A stretch of DNA of 10,980 bases from Beijerinckiaceae bacterium. GTDB taxonomy: Bacteria; Pseudomonadota; Alphaproteobacteria; Rhizobiales; Beijerinckiaceae. The position numbers and the translations under genes are program-made. Location of the stretch: contig DAIESR010000006.1 in the NCBI GenBank assembly GCA_027346205.1, positions 1 to 10,980 of the forward strand, given 5' to 3'. The notes under the pieces are model-generated. The model was given only the letters and a program-made list of their open reading frames with translations. It was not told the origin of the DNA and searched no databases. Shown here piece after piece: positions 1 through 5,755 of the stretch (positions are counted from its first letter, which is position 1; every line of letters begins with the position of its first letter).

Positions 1-56
1 TCGGACTGACCGGCTGCGGGTGGTCCGCCGCCTCCTGGGCGGAATGGGCACCTATC
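1..56. other. Window edge upstream of divK, no assignable gene
   Basis: These bases lie before the divK start. A short + strand frame is open from position 2 to a TGA at 89-91 and could be the tail of an upstream gene, but the roughly 29 residues it encodes are not recognisable. I see no clear promoter boxes. A purine-rich stretch (GGAATGGG, 41-48) sits about nine bases before the divK ATG and may serve as its ribosome binding site. Confidence 0.3.
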
Positions 57-428
57 ATGCAAAAAAGCGTTTTGATCGTCGAGGACAATGAGCTGAACAT
101 GAAGCTCTTCAACGATCTGCTGGAGGCGCATGGCTATCAGACGGTGCAGACGCGCAGCGGCGTCGAGGCCGTCGAACTCGCGCGCACACATCGCCCCAAT
201 CTGATTTTGATGGATATCCAGTTGCCGGAAGTGTCCGGCCTCCAAGTGACCCAATGGATCAAGGATGACGAGGATTTGCGTCACATCCCGGTCATCGCCA
301 TTACCGCTTTCGCGATGAAGGGCGACGAGGAAAAGATCCGGCAGGGAGGCTGCGAGGCCTATCTTTCAAAGCCGATCTCTGTCGTCAAATTTCTCGAAAC
401 GGTCCGCAATTACATCGCAGATGCATGA
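57..428 (+). CDS. divK: DivK-type single-domain response regulator
   Basis: The 123-residue protein is one receiver (REC) domain with no output domain. Visible receiver residues are the acidic pair E9-D10, the phospho-acceptor D53 in [10 protein letters not shown]83 in AITAFAM and K105 in LSKPIS. Length, the position of D53 and the [10 protein letters not shown] segment after the acidic pair fit DivK of alphaproteobacteria. In Caulobacter, DivK is phosphorylated by DivJ, dephosphorylated by PleC, and acts through DivL and CckA to lower CtrA activity and set cell polarity. The pleD gene starts 35 bases downstream on the same strand, which is the conserved divK-pleD arrangement and points to an operon. 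The ATG at 57 gives the expected N-terminus. Function is inferred from family and context. Confidence 0.95.
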   Translation: MQKSVLIVEDNELNMKLFNDLLEAHGYQTVQTRSGVEAVELARTHRPNLILMDIQLPEVSGLQVTQWIKDDEDLRHIPVIAITAFAMKGDEEKIRQGGCEAYLSKPISVVKFLETVRNYIADA

Positions 429-463
429 TATTAATCGATCAAGTGTTTGAGGAAGTGTAGGAT

Positions 464-1831
464 ATGACCGCGCGTATTTTGGTCGTCGACGACGCCCTTC
501 CCAACCTGAAGCTGCTCGAAGCGCGGCTCACGGTGGAATATTTCGACGTGATGACGGCGACCAATGGTCCAGAAGCCCTGGCCATTTGCGCGGCGCACGC
601 CTGCGATGTCGTGCTGCTCGACGTCATGATGCCTGGCATGGATGGCTTCGACGTGTGTCGTCGGCTTAAGCGTAATCCCTCGACGGCGCATATTCCGGTG
701 ATCATGGTCACGGCGCTCGACCAGCCGGCGGACCGGCTGAAAGGGCTCGAGGCCGGAGCCGACGACTTTTTGACAAAGCCGATCGACGAGATGACGTTGA
801 TCGCTCGCGTGCGCTCCCTTGCGCGACTCAAAATGGTACTCGACGAATTGCGGGCGCGCGCGGCGACTTCGGTCAGTCTCGGAATGCCCGATCCTCTGGC
901 TCAGGCGCTGGCCGAGAAGTGCATCGGCGGCCATATTCTTCTCGTCGATGACCGGGTATCTTCCACCGATCAGATCATCTCCGCCATGCGCGGCAAGAAT
1001 ATCGTCGATATCGAGAAGGACCCGCAGGAGGCGCTCGTCAAAAGCCTTGCCGGTAATTACGATCTCTTCATCGTGAGCTTAGGCCTCGCCGACTTCGACG
1101 CCTTGCGGCTGTGTAGCCAGATCCGCTCGCTCGAACCTACGAGGCAATTGCCCATTCTCTGCCTCGCCGATTTGGAGGATCGGCCGCGCGTCCTGCGGGC
1201 GCTCGACCTTGGGATCAATGATTTCCTTTTGCGGCCGATCGACGCCAATGAGCTGATGGCGCGCGTCCGGACGCAAATGCGCCGTAAGCGCTATGCGGAT
1301 GCGTTGCGCGACAATGTGCAGGCCTCGATCGAACTCGCCGTCGTCGATCCGCTGACCAGGGTCCATAATCGCCGCTATTTCGAGATCCATCTCTCCGCGC
1401 TCGTGGCCGAAGCCGCCGATCGCGGCAAGGCGCTCGCTTTGATGATCCTCGACATCGATCATTTCAAAGGCGTCAACGACACTTACGGGCATGGTGCCGG
1501 CGACAAGGTTCTCAAGAGTTTTGCCGATCGGATTCGTAAAGTCCTCCGCACCTCGGATTTGGTGTGCCGGCTCGGGGGCGAGGAATTCGTGGTCGTCATG
1601 CCAGACACGCGGCTGGAGATAGCGGCCAAAGTCGCCGAACGCGTACGTGGCGAGATCCAGAAAAACCGCTTTCCGATCGACGACGGGTGCGCGATCGATG
1701 TGACCGTATCGATCGGGCTGGCCGAACGCGGCAGCGACAGCGCGCCCGAAGAGCTTTTCCGGCGCGCCGACCGGGCACTTTACCGGTCGAAGAGCGATGG
1801 CCGTAACCGCGTCTCCGCGGATGCTGCTTGA
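464..1831 (+). CDS. pleD: PleD-type response regulator diguanylate cyclase (REC-REC-GGDEF)
   Basis: This 455-residue protein would make cyclic di-GMP from two GTP. The first receiver (about 3-120) is complete: D9-D10, phospho-acceptor D53 in VLLDVMMPG, T83 and K105 in TKPID. The second receiver-like domain (about 156-272) keeps VDD at 161-163, but the acceptor position is serine (S205 in FIVSLGL) and the lysine position is arginine (LRPID), so it is probably an adaptor for dimerisation, as in Caulobacter PleD. The GGDEF domain (about 290-450) has an intact GGEEF active site at 371-375, and an RxxD inhibitory site (R362-T-S-D365) five residues before it, which predicts product feedback inhibition. 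A GAGGAAG sequence and an AGGA at 458-461 precede the ATG at 464. It follows divK closely and is likely co-transcribed. Confidence 0.96.
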   Translation: MTARILVVDDALPNLKLLEARLTVEYFDVMTATNGPEALAICAAHACDVVLLDVMMPGMDGFDVCRRLKRNPSTAHIPVIMVTALDQPADRLKGLEAGADDFLTKPIDEMTLIARVRSLARLKMVLDELRARAATSVSLGMPDPLAQALAEKCIGGHILLVDDRVSSTDQIISAMRGKNIVDIEKDPQEALVKSLAGNYDLFIVSLGLADFDALRLCSQIRSLEPTRQLPILCLADLEDRPRVLRALDLGINDFLLRPIDANELMARVRTQMRRKRYADALRDNVQASIELAVVDPLTRVHNRRYFEIHLSALVAEAADRGKALALMILDIDHFKGVNDTYGHGAGDKVLKSFADRIRKVLRTSDLVCRLGGEEFVVVMPDTRLEIAAKVAERVRGEIQKNRFPIDDGCAIDVTVSIGLAERGSDSAPEELFRRADRALYRSKSDGRNRVSADAA

Positions 1832-1842
1832 AAGGGCACGGC

Positions 1843-1858
1843 GTGGGGCAAACCCCAT
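1843..1858 (+). terminator. Weak hairpin after pleD
   Basis: Eleven bases after the pleD stop, TGGGG (1844-1848) pairs with CCCCA (1853-1857) around a CAAA tetraloop, with a possible G-U closing pair at 1843/1858. No run of T follows, so it is not a classical rho-independent terminator. Position is the main argument that it may end or protect the divK-pleD transcript. Confidence 0.25.
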
Positions 1859-2493
1859 ATGTCTCGATAGCGATATTGCGTTAACCCTGCTGATTCAGGT
1901 AAATGAAACGTCGGAGAATCTTGTCGCAATAAGCAGTTTGCTTTTTCGTGCGGTCGCGCTAACGTCGGCCCCGATAAGGCCCGGGTCGGGGTGGCCCGCC
2001 GGTTTGCGATGGGCCGATGGGGCTCAGAACGCGCGGCGCCGTAGTGACGGCTCAAGGCGATCTCGCGGCATAGATCGTTTTAAGAAGACCGGAGTAAGGC
2101 TGCTTGGCCTCCCGCTTCGGATATGGGCTGCCATCGCAGCCCTCGATGATTTCACAATACCCTGCGGAGTGCTCAGGTCCGCCGCATCTCCTGGGTCCGT
2201 AGGGTCGGCCGGCGTGCAAATGGTTTGGAGTGGCCTCCTCGAGACACCATTTGCCGCCGGCCACCTTTCCAAAGAGCTTTGGGACCTGCAGGATCTCTCA
2301 GCGGACGCCGCCGTGGGATTGCTTGAACGCCGTTGCGGCCATGATCGATGATCGCGAGCCTGAAACACCGTGATTCAAGCTGAGGCTGCGGCGTCCTCGT
2401 AGCTCGTCATCCAGCGTCGATGAACTGACGGGCTGAATGCGCCCGAAATCAATGCGTGCGACCATGATTGGTTCGGGCTCGACCTGTTTTGCG
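1859..2493. other. Gene-poor stretch between pleD and the IS3 remnant
   Basis: No open frame here has recognisable protein similarity. Frames of 60 to 180 codons exist on both strands, but they overlap one another and show no family motif. The one that reads most like protein is a 70-codon - strand frame at 2052-2264 with four cysteines and the phrase KREAKQPYSGLLKTIYAARS, but I cannot assign it. The stretch ends in transposase debris, so it may be decayed mobile DNA. Confidence 0.35.
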
Positions 2494-2610
2494 CGATTTC
2501 CCGATTACCGGCGCCGTCGGCAATGCGCGCTGCTCGGCGTGGCTCGTTCCGGCGCCTATCGGCCAAAGAAGCCGGCCAATGATAATGATCTCTCCCTGAT
2601 GCGGCGCATT
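2494..2610 (+). pseudogene. IS3-family transposase OrfB fragment, truncated
   Basis: About 39 codons in one + strand frame read like the N-terminal part of an IS3-family OrfB transposase. The key segments are RRQCALLGVARSGAYRP (about 2515-2565) followed by PANDNDLSLMRRI (2572-2610). In intact family members the frame continues with DELF or similar and a G-S-R-R-M segment, then the DDE integrase core. Here the similarity stops after the isoleucine codon at 2608-2610, and the frame runs into ARPPL and a stop at about 2626. The break coincides with the left edge of the palindrome at 2611. No OrfA, DDE catalytic residues or terminal inverted repeats are visible, so this is a dead remnant. The IS3 assignment is by recalled family consensus, not by a search. 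Confidence 0.7.
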
Positions 2611-2656
2611 GCGCGCCCGCCATTATGACGCCATGGCGTCATAATGGGGGGCGCGC
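2611..2656. repeat. 46-bp near-perfect palindrome
   Basis: The inverted repeat is centred between 2633 and 2634 on CCATGG. It is perfect from 2620 to 2647 (28 bp). After one mismatch at 2619/2648 it is perfect again out to 2611/2656, giving 22 of 23 possible pairs with no spacer. The left edge is the exact end of the IS3 similarity, and the right edge lies 20 bases from the antitoxin stop codon. In RNA it could form a hairpin downstream of the antitoxin gene, but no T-run follows on either strand. Both arms resemble an internal segment of the prenyl synthase gene (3467-3494). Confidence 0.85.
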
Positions 2657-2674
2657 GGCGACGTATTGTCGAGC
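2629..2674 (-). repeat. Degenerate copy of an internal ispB segment
   Basis: This segment aligns without gaps to 3467-3512, inside the prenyl synthase gene, at a constant offset of 838 bases. I count 26 of 28 matches over 2629-2656 and 10 of 12 over 2663-2674, with a poor six-base middle, so about 37 of 46. Read on the - strand in the ispB frame it encodes LDNTSPRAPHYDAMAS then stop, against LEDTVERARHYGAMAR in the intact protein (about residues 303-318). It therefore looks like a decayed duplicated gene fragment. The two copies are direct repeats flanking the toxin-antitoxin module. Confidence 0.6.
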
Positions 2675-2676
2675 CT

Positions 2677-3006
2677 CTATGCGCGGGCAAGGGCTTTTCG
2701 CAGGCCCTCGGGGTCAGCCTTGATGGCGCGCAACAGAGTCCGCGCGGGACCGCTCGGCTTTTTGGCGCCCCGCTCCCATTCCTGCACGGTTCTGATGCTG
2801 AAGTCATAGACAGCGGCGAACTCGGCCTGCGTCATGCCGGCTGCGCGCCGGATGGCGCGCACATCGATTTCAGGGGCCATGTCGGGCGCGGCGTCAGGAT
2901 TGGACGCGATCTGCCGGGCGATGTCCGCGTCCGTCATCGCGTCCACCTTGCTCCAGTCCGTTGCAGCCAGCGCTCTGCGCGCCGCCTCACTCAAACTTTT
3001 CGCCAT
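2677..3006 (-). CDS. XRE-type helix-turn-helix antitoxin with BrnA-like N-terminus
   Basis: The 109-residue protein is the probable antitoxin of the overlapping BrnT toxin. The N-terminal part (about 15-45) has DWSKVDAMTDADIARQI followed by NPDAAP, which resembles the toxin-binding half of BrnA antitoxins. The C-terminal part (about 48-95) is an XRE/HigA-like helix-turn-helix: DVRAIRRAAGMTQAEFA, then YDFSIRTVQEWERGAKKPSG, then a closing helix. Classical BrnA instead ends in a ribbon-helix-helix, so the DNA-binding part is of another type. The ATG at 3006 is preceded by GAGAAG (3016-3021) at about nine bases. The toxin gene lies upstream and overlaps by 20 bases, which implies translational coupling. 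It probably neutralises BrnT and represses the shared promoter. Function is inferred from family resemblance and gene order. Confidence 0.85.
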   Translation of the reverse strand: MAKSLSEAARRALAATDWSKVDAMTDADIARQIASNPDAAPDMAPEIDVRAIRRAAGMTQAEFAAVYDFSIRTVQEWERGAKKPSGPARTLLRAIKADPEGLRKALARA

Positions 3007-3259
3007 AGCGATTCACTTCTCGTTGGTTCGCCTTACGGAGCGAGATCACCCGTCGTTCCGATTCCCGGTCGGTATAGACGCACACAAAAAGACGATCATG
3101 AATGAAGCCGAAAGCCACTTGGCGAGCCTCGCCATAGTCAAAACGATCGTCAGCTATCGACAGGTGCGACCCGGCGAACAGAACCTCGGCCAATGCAAGA
3201 GAAACGCCGTGTTTCGCTTGATTGACCGCTTCCTTGGCGGGATCGAACACATATCTCAC
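2987..3259 (-). CDS. brnT: BrnT-family ribonuclease toxin
   Basis: The 90-residue protein matches the BrnT toxin family, RelE-like-fold ribonucleases that cleave RNA and stop growth. Family landmarks are in order: FDPAKEAVNQAKHGVS (5-20), the LAEVLF helix (23-28), DDRFDYGEAR (37-46), a central strand GFIHDRLFVCVYT (51-63), and RVISLRKANQREVNRY (70-85), which carries the basic and acidic residues typical of the active region. Length is normal and no residue is obviously missing, so the toxin appears intact. The start is GTG at 3259. No Shine-Dalgarno sequence precedes it, and the candidate promoter ends only a few bases upstream, so a leaderless or near-leaderless message is likely. It is first in a two-gene operon with its antitoxin. 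Confidence 0.88.
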   Translation of the reverse strand: MRYVFDPAKEAVNQAKHGVSLALAEVLFAGSHLSIADDRFDYGEARQVAFGFIHDRLFVCVYTDRESERRVISLRKANQREVNRYGEKFE

Positions 3260-3267
3260 GGCTGTCG

Positions 3268-3296
3268 GATATACGTCTCTGGCGTATATTTGGCAA
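3268..3296 (-). promoter_or_regulatory. Candidate brnT promoter with inverted-repeat operator
   Basis: Read on the - strand there is TTGCCA (3296-3291, five of six to the -35 consensus), a 17-base spacer and TATATC (3273-3268, four of six to the -10 consensus). A perfect 7-bp inverted repeat, ATATACG (3269-3275) and CGTATAT (3283-3289) with a 7-base gap, covers the -10 box and the spacer. This is where a repressing antitoxin would bind. The predicted transcript start (about 3261-3262) is two or three bases before the brnT GTG. Confidence 0.6.
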
Positions 3297-3335
3297 GGGT
3301 ATCTATGCCGCCGACGCTCAACATTTTTGATTGCC

Positions 3336-3378
3336 GCATCATCTGATCCGAAAAGTCTGCAACTTTTCGGGATGATGC
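3336..3378. repeat. Bulged hairpin repeat between brnT and ispB
   Basis: GCATCATC (3336-3343) pairs perfectly with GATGATGC (3371-3378), and CCGAAAAGT (3348-3356) pairs with ACTTTTCGG (3362-3370). A 4-base bulge (3344-3347) and a CTGCA loop remain unpaired. Composition and shape resemble palindromes that I recall being dispersed many times through Hyphomicrobiales genomes. It ends two bases from the ispB stop codon, so it may also terminate or protect the ispB transcript, though no clear T-run follows. Confidence 0.65.
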
Positions 3379-3379
3379 T

Positions 3380-4417
3380 CTAATGCACCCGCTCGATGCA
3401 GAAATCGACGACGTCGATCAGCGCCGCTTTCCATTCTGAAGCTGGAAAGAGTTCCAGCGCATCGCGCGCCATGGCGCCATAATGGCGGGCGCGCTCCACT
3501 GTATCTTCGAGCGCGCGATGGGCATGCATGGCCGCGATCGCCGTTTCGAGATCGCCGTCTTCCATTTCGCCGCGCTCGAGCGTGCGGCACCAGAAGGCGC
3601 GCTCCTTCTCCGAGCCGCGCCGGAACGACAAAACGACGGGCAGCGTGATCTTGCCCTCGCGGAAATCGTCGCCGACATTCTTGCCGAGCTTGGCCGCGGT
3701 GCCGCCATAATCGAGCGCGTCGTCGATGAGCTGAAAGGCGATGCCGAGATTGATGCCATAGCCACGGCAGGCGGCGATCTCCGCTTTCGGCTTTTGCCCG
3801 AGGATCGGCCCAACTTCGCAGGCGGCGCCGAACAGCGCGGCCGTCTTGGCGCGGATGACGGCGAGATAATCATCCTCGCTCGTCTGCATGTCCTTGGCGG
3901 CGGAGAGCTGCATCACCTCGCCTTCGGCGATCACCACGGCGGCGGAAGACAGAACTTCGAGGCAGGCGAGCGAGCCGACCTCGACCATCATCTTGAAGGC
4001 TTGGCCGAGCAGGAAATCGCCGACGAGAACGCTCGCCTCATTGCCCCAGAGCTTGCGGGCCGCGAGCCTGCCGCGCCGCATGTCGCTTTCATCGACCACA
4101 TCATCGTGCATCAGGGTGGCCGTGTGCATGAATTCGACCGCTGCCGCGAGCTTGATATGGCCGGCGCCGGGATAGGCGCAAAGGCCCGCCGTCGCCAGGG
4201 CGAGCATCGGCCGTAGCCTCTTGCCGCCCGAGGCGATGAGATGATGGGCGATATCCGGGATCATCGACACATGCGAGGCTGCGCGGGCCAAGATCGTTTG
4301 ATTCACACGATCCATGTCGGCGGCGACGAGAGCGGTGAGCGCTTCGATGCGGCGTTCAGGCGTGACTTCTTCGAGGGGGATGACGACGCCCAAGCTTTTG
4401 CTCTCCGGTTGGCGCAT
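3380..4417 (-). CDS. ispB: Trans-polyprenyl diphosphate synthase (octaprenyl/decaprenyl type)
   Basis: The 345-residue enzyme adds isopentenyl diphosphate units to an allylic primer to build the long all-trans chain used for ubiquinone. Motifs in order: GGKRLRP (64-70) binding the substrate diphosphate, EFMHTATLMHDDVVDE (95-110) with the first aspartate-rich motif D105-D106-x-x-D109, a KTAALF segment (191-196), and FQLIDDALDY (228-237) with the second motif D232-D233-x-x-D236. No bulky aromatic residue directly precedes the first motif, consistent with a long-chain product. Exact chain length cannot be read from sequence; alphaproteobacteria usually make Q10. The ATG at 4417 has AAGGA four bases upstream. 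It is divergent from the DUF2007 gene. Codons 303-318 recur as a decayed copy at 2629-2674. Confidence 0.93.
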   Translation of the reverse strand: MRQPESKSLGVVIPLEEVTPERRIEALTALVAADMDRVNQTILARAASHVSMIPDIAHHLIASGGKRLRPMLALATAGLCAYPGAGHIKLAAAVEFMHTATLMHDDVVDESDMRRGRLAARKLWGNEASVLVGDFLLGQAFKMMVEVGSLACLEVLSSAAVVIAEGEVMQLSAAKDMQTSEDDYLAVIRAKTAALFGAACEVGPILGQKPKAEIAACRGYGINLGIAFQLIDDALDYGGTAAKLGKNVGDDFREGKITLPVVLSFRRGSEKERAFWCRTLERGEMEDGDLETAIAAMHAHRALEDTVERARHYGAMARDALELFPASEWKAALIDVVDFCIERVH

Positions 4418-4696
4418 TGATCCTTCGCGAGAAAACGCGTTTTACCAAAACCCGTTTCCGGCCACGATGACCGGCCCCAGGACAGGTGAAAGGGCTCGCA
4501 TGAGCTTAAATGCCATGAGAGCCCTTTTCCGCGCAAATTAGGCTGGCCGGGCGCCGCCTGCAACCAAGGTTCAGAAACCCTTGGCGCGGCAGGACATTTT
4601 GCCCCATGCTTTGCCGGTTGACGCGGCATGGGCGACGGACGCCCGCATGCCTGATCGAGGTGATGCGGTTTTCTCCCCGGCACGTTAGGATGATGC
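4418..4696. other. Divergent intergenic region between ispB and the DUF2007 gene
   Basis: Besides the hairpin at 4489-4527, this spacer contains AAAACGCGTTTT (4432-4443), a perfect 12-bp palindrome just upstream of the ispB ribosome binding site. A weaker bulged stem lies at 4625-4651 (GCATGGGCG against CGCCCGCATGC). Both flanking genes must start transcription here, but I found no convincing -35/-10 pair. Confidence 0.4.
4489..4527. promoter_or_regulatory. Strong hairpin in the divergent spacer upstream of ispB
   Basis: AAAGGGCTC (4489-4497) pairs perfectly with GAGCCCTTT (4519-4527). After one mismatch, CATG (4499-4502) pairs with CATG (4514-4517), leaving an 11-base loop. On the + strand it is followed by TTTTCC and on the - strand by TTTCACC, so it looks terminator-like or attenuator-like. 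It sits 72 bases upstream of the ispB ATG. No + strand gene ends before it, so leader regulation of ispB, a regulator site, or termination of an unseen small transcript are the options. Confidence 0.45.
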
Positions 4697-4921
4697 ATGA
4701 TCGAACTCTTGCGAACCAATGACATCGTCTTGATTTCGGCGGTCGAAGCCATTCTCGCCGAAATCGGGATCGACGTTTTGGTCGCCGATCAATTCACGAG
4801 CGCCGTCGAAGGCTCCCTCGGCTTTCTGCCGCGCCGCGTGCTCGTGCACAATGATGATGTCGCCGCGGCGCGTGACGAGCTGACAGAGGCGGGTCTCGCC
4901 GGAGAGCTGCCGCATGGCTGA
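4697..4921 (+). CDS. DUF2007 family small protein
   Basis: This 74-residue protein matches the pattern of the DUF2007 (putative signal-transducing) family: a start of the MIELLRTNDIVLISAVEAIL type, a middle strand IDVLVADQ, and RRVLVHNDDVAAARDEL near the end. The shape suggests a small alpha/beta ferredoxin-like fold with no catalytic motif. Biochemical function is not established for the family. An AGGAT lies a few bases upstream of the ATG. The last eight bases overlap the start of the next gene, which is evidence for translational coupling to the methyltransferase. Confidence 0.8.
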   Translation: MIELLRTNDIVLISAVEAILAEIGIDVLVADQFTSAVEGSLGFLPRRVLVHNDDVAAARDELTEAGLAGELPHG

Positions 4922-5684
4922 AGGCGCGATCCAGCGCGAAGCCGTCACACGAGATGCCGTGCTCGGAGGCCGCCTGGTCCTGCATCAGCCGAAGAAGGGC
5001 CATCGGGCCGGCAGCGATGCGATCCTTCTCGCGGCTGCGGCCCCGGCTCAAATCTCCGGCCTAGCGCTTGATGTGGGCGCGGGCGTCGGCACTGCCGGCC
5101 TGACTCTCGCGGCATTGCGGCCGGGCTTGCGCATCGGGCTCGTCGAGAATGCTCCCATGCTCGCGGCTCTGGCACGGCAAAATCTCGATGCCAATGGCCT
5201 TGGCGAGCGCGGCGTGGTTTATGAGGCCGATGTGCTCGATCCCAAGAGCCGACGCGCGGCCGGCTTCGTCGATGCGCGCGCCGATCTGGTCATCACCAAT
5301 CCGCCCTTTTTCGAGCCGGGGCGGGTGCGCATCTCGCCCGAGGCCGGCAAAAGGACCGCGCATGTCATGCCGGCGGGCGGCACGCTCGAAACCTGGATCG
5401 CGGCCTGCCTCGCCCTGCTGGCCGAGGGTGGATCTTTCATCATGATCCACAGGGTGGACGCCTTGCCGGAGATGCTCGCAGCTGTCGTGCCCCGTGCCGG
5501 GGAGATCACACTGTTGCCTGTTCATCCGCAGGCCGAGAAGCCGGCAGTCCGGATTCTTCTGCGTGCCAGAAAGGGCAGCCGTGCGCCGCTTGCGATCGCG
5601 CCGCCCTTCGTGCTGCATGCGGGGCAGGCCTTCACGCCGGAGGCGGAAGCCGTGCATCGGGGCGAGGCATTGATCGCATGGTGA
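4914..5684 (+). CDS. TrmN6-like class I SAM-dependent methyltransferase
   Basis: The 256-residue protein has the layout of the tRNA1(Val) adenine-37 N6-methyltransferase (TrmN6/YfiC) family. An N-terminal segment [17 protein letters not shown] (24-40) is typical of this group. The SAM-binding motif I is [13 protein letters not shown] (51-63), an acidic residue follows at the end of strand 2 (LVEN, 76-79), and the catalytic NPPF (129-132) marks amino-methyltransferases acting on adenine N6 or a similar exocyclic nitrogen. The C-terminus (about 195-220) forms the usual closing strands. Its ATG overlaps the stop of the DUF2007 gene. The substrate is inferred from family only; related enzymes modify rRNA or protein. 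It lies in a cluster with translation genes glyQ and glyS, which fits a tRNA role. Confidence 0.85.
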   Translation: MAEGAIQREAVTRDAVLGGRLVLHQPKKGHRAGSDAILLAAAAPAQISGLALDVGAGVGTAGLTLAALRPGLRIGLVENAPMLAALARQNLDANGLGERGVVYEADVLDPKSRRAAGFVDARADLVITNPPFFEPGRVRISPEAGKRTAHVMPAGGTLETWIAACLALLAEGGSFIMIHRVDALPEMLAAVVPRAGEITLLPVHPQAEKPAVRILLRARKGSRAPLAIAPPFVLHAGQAFTPEAEAVHRGEALIAW

Positions 5685-5755
5685 GCGGAAGGGGGCGTTT
5701 TGCTTCTGCGCTTTCCGGCTTCCGCTTCGCGGCGATCTCGGTTAGGCAATGGCGC

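Noticed and set aside
1079..1858. 259-codon - strand frame opposite pleD
   Set aside because: It is antisense to the PleD GGDEF domain with no motif of its own.
1797..2351. 184-codon + strand frame overlapping the end of pleD
   Set aside because: It begins inside pleD in another frame, lacks a ribosome binding site, and has no family similarity.
2629..3512. The toxin-antitoxin module as an integrase-type island with att sites at the ispB 3' end
   Set aside because: There is no integrase gene, and the repeat lies about 90 bases inside ispB without rebuilding the gene's end in the other copy. Only the direct repeats themselves are reported.
3482..4216. 244-codon + strand frame opposite ispB
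   Set aside because: It is antisense to the conserved aspartate-rich motifs of ispB and has no recognisable domain.
5678..5755. Earlier ATG for glyQ overlapping the methyltransferase stop
   Set aside because: The 26 added residues are arginine-rich and unlike any GlyQ N-terminus. The ATG at 5756 gives normal length.
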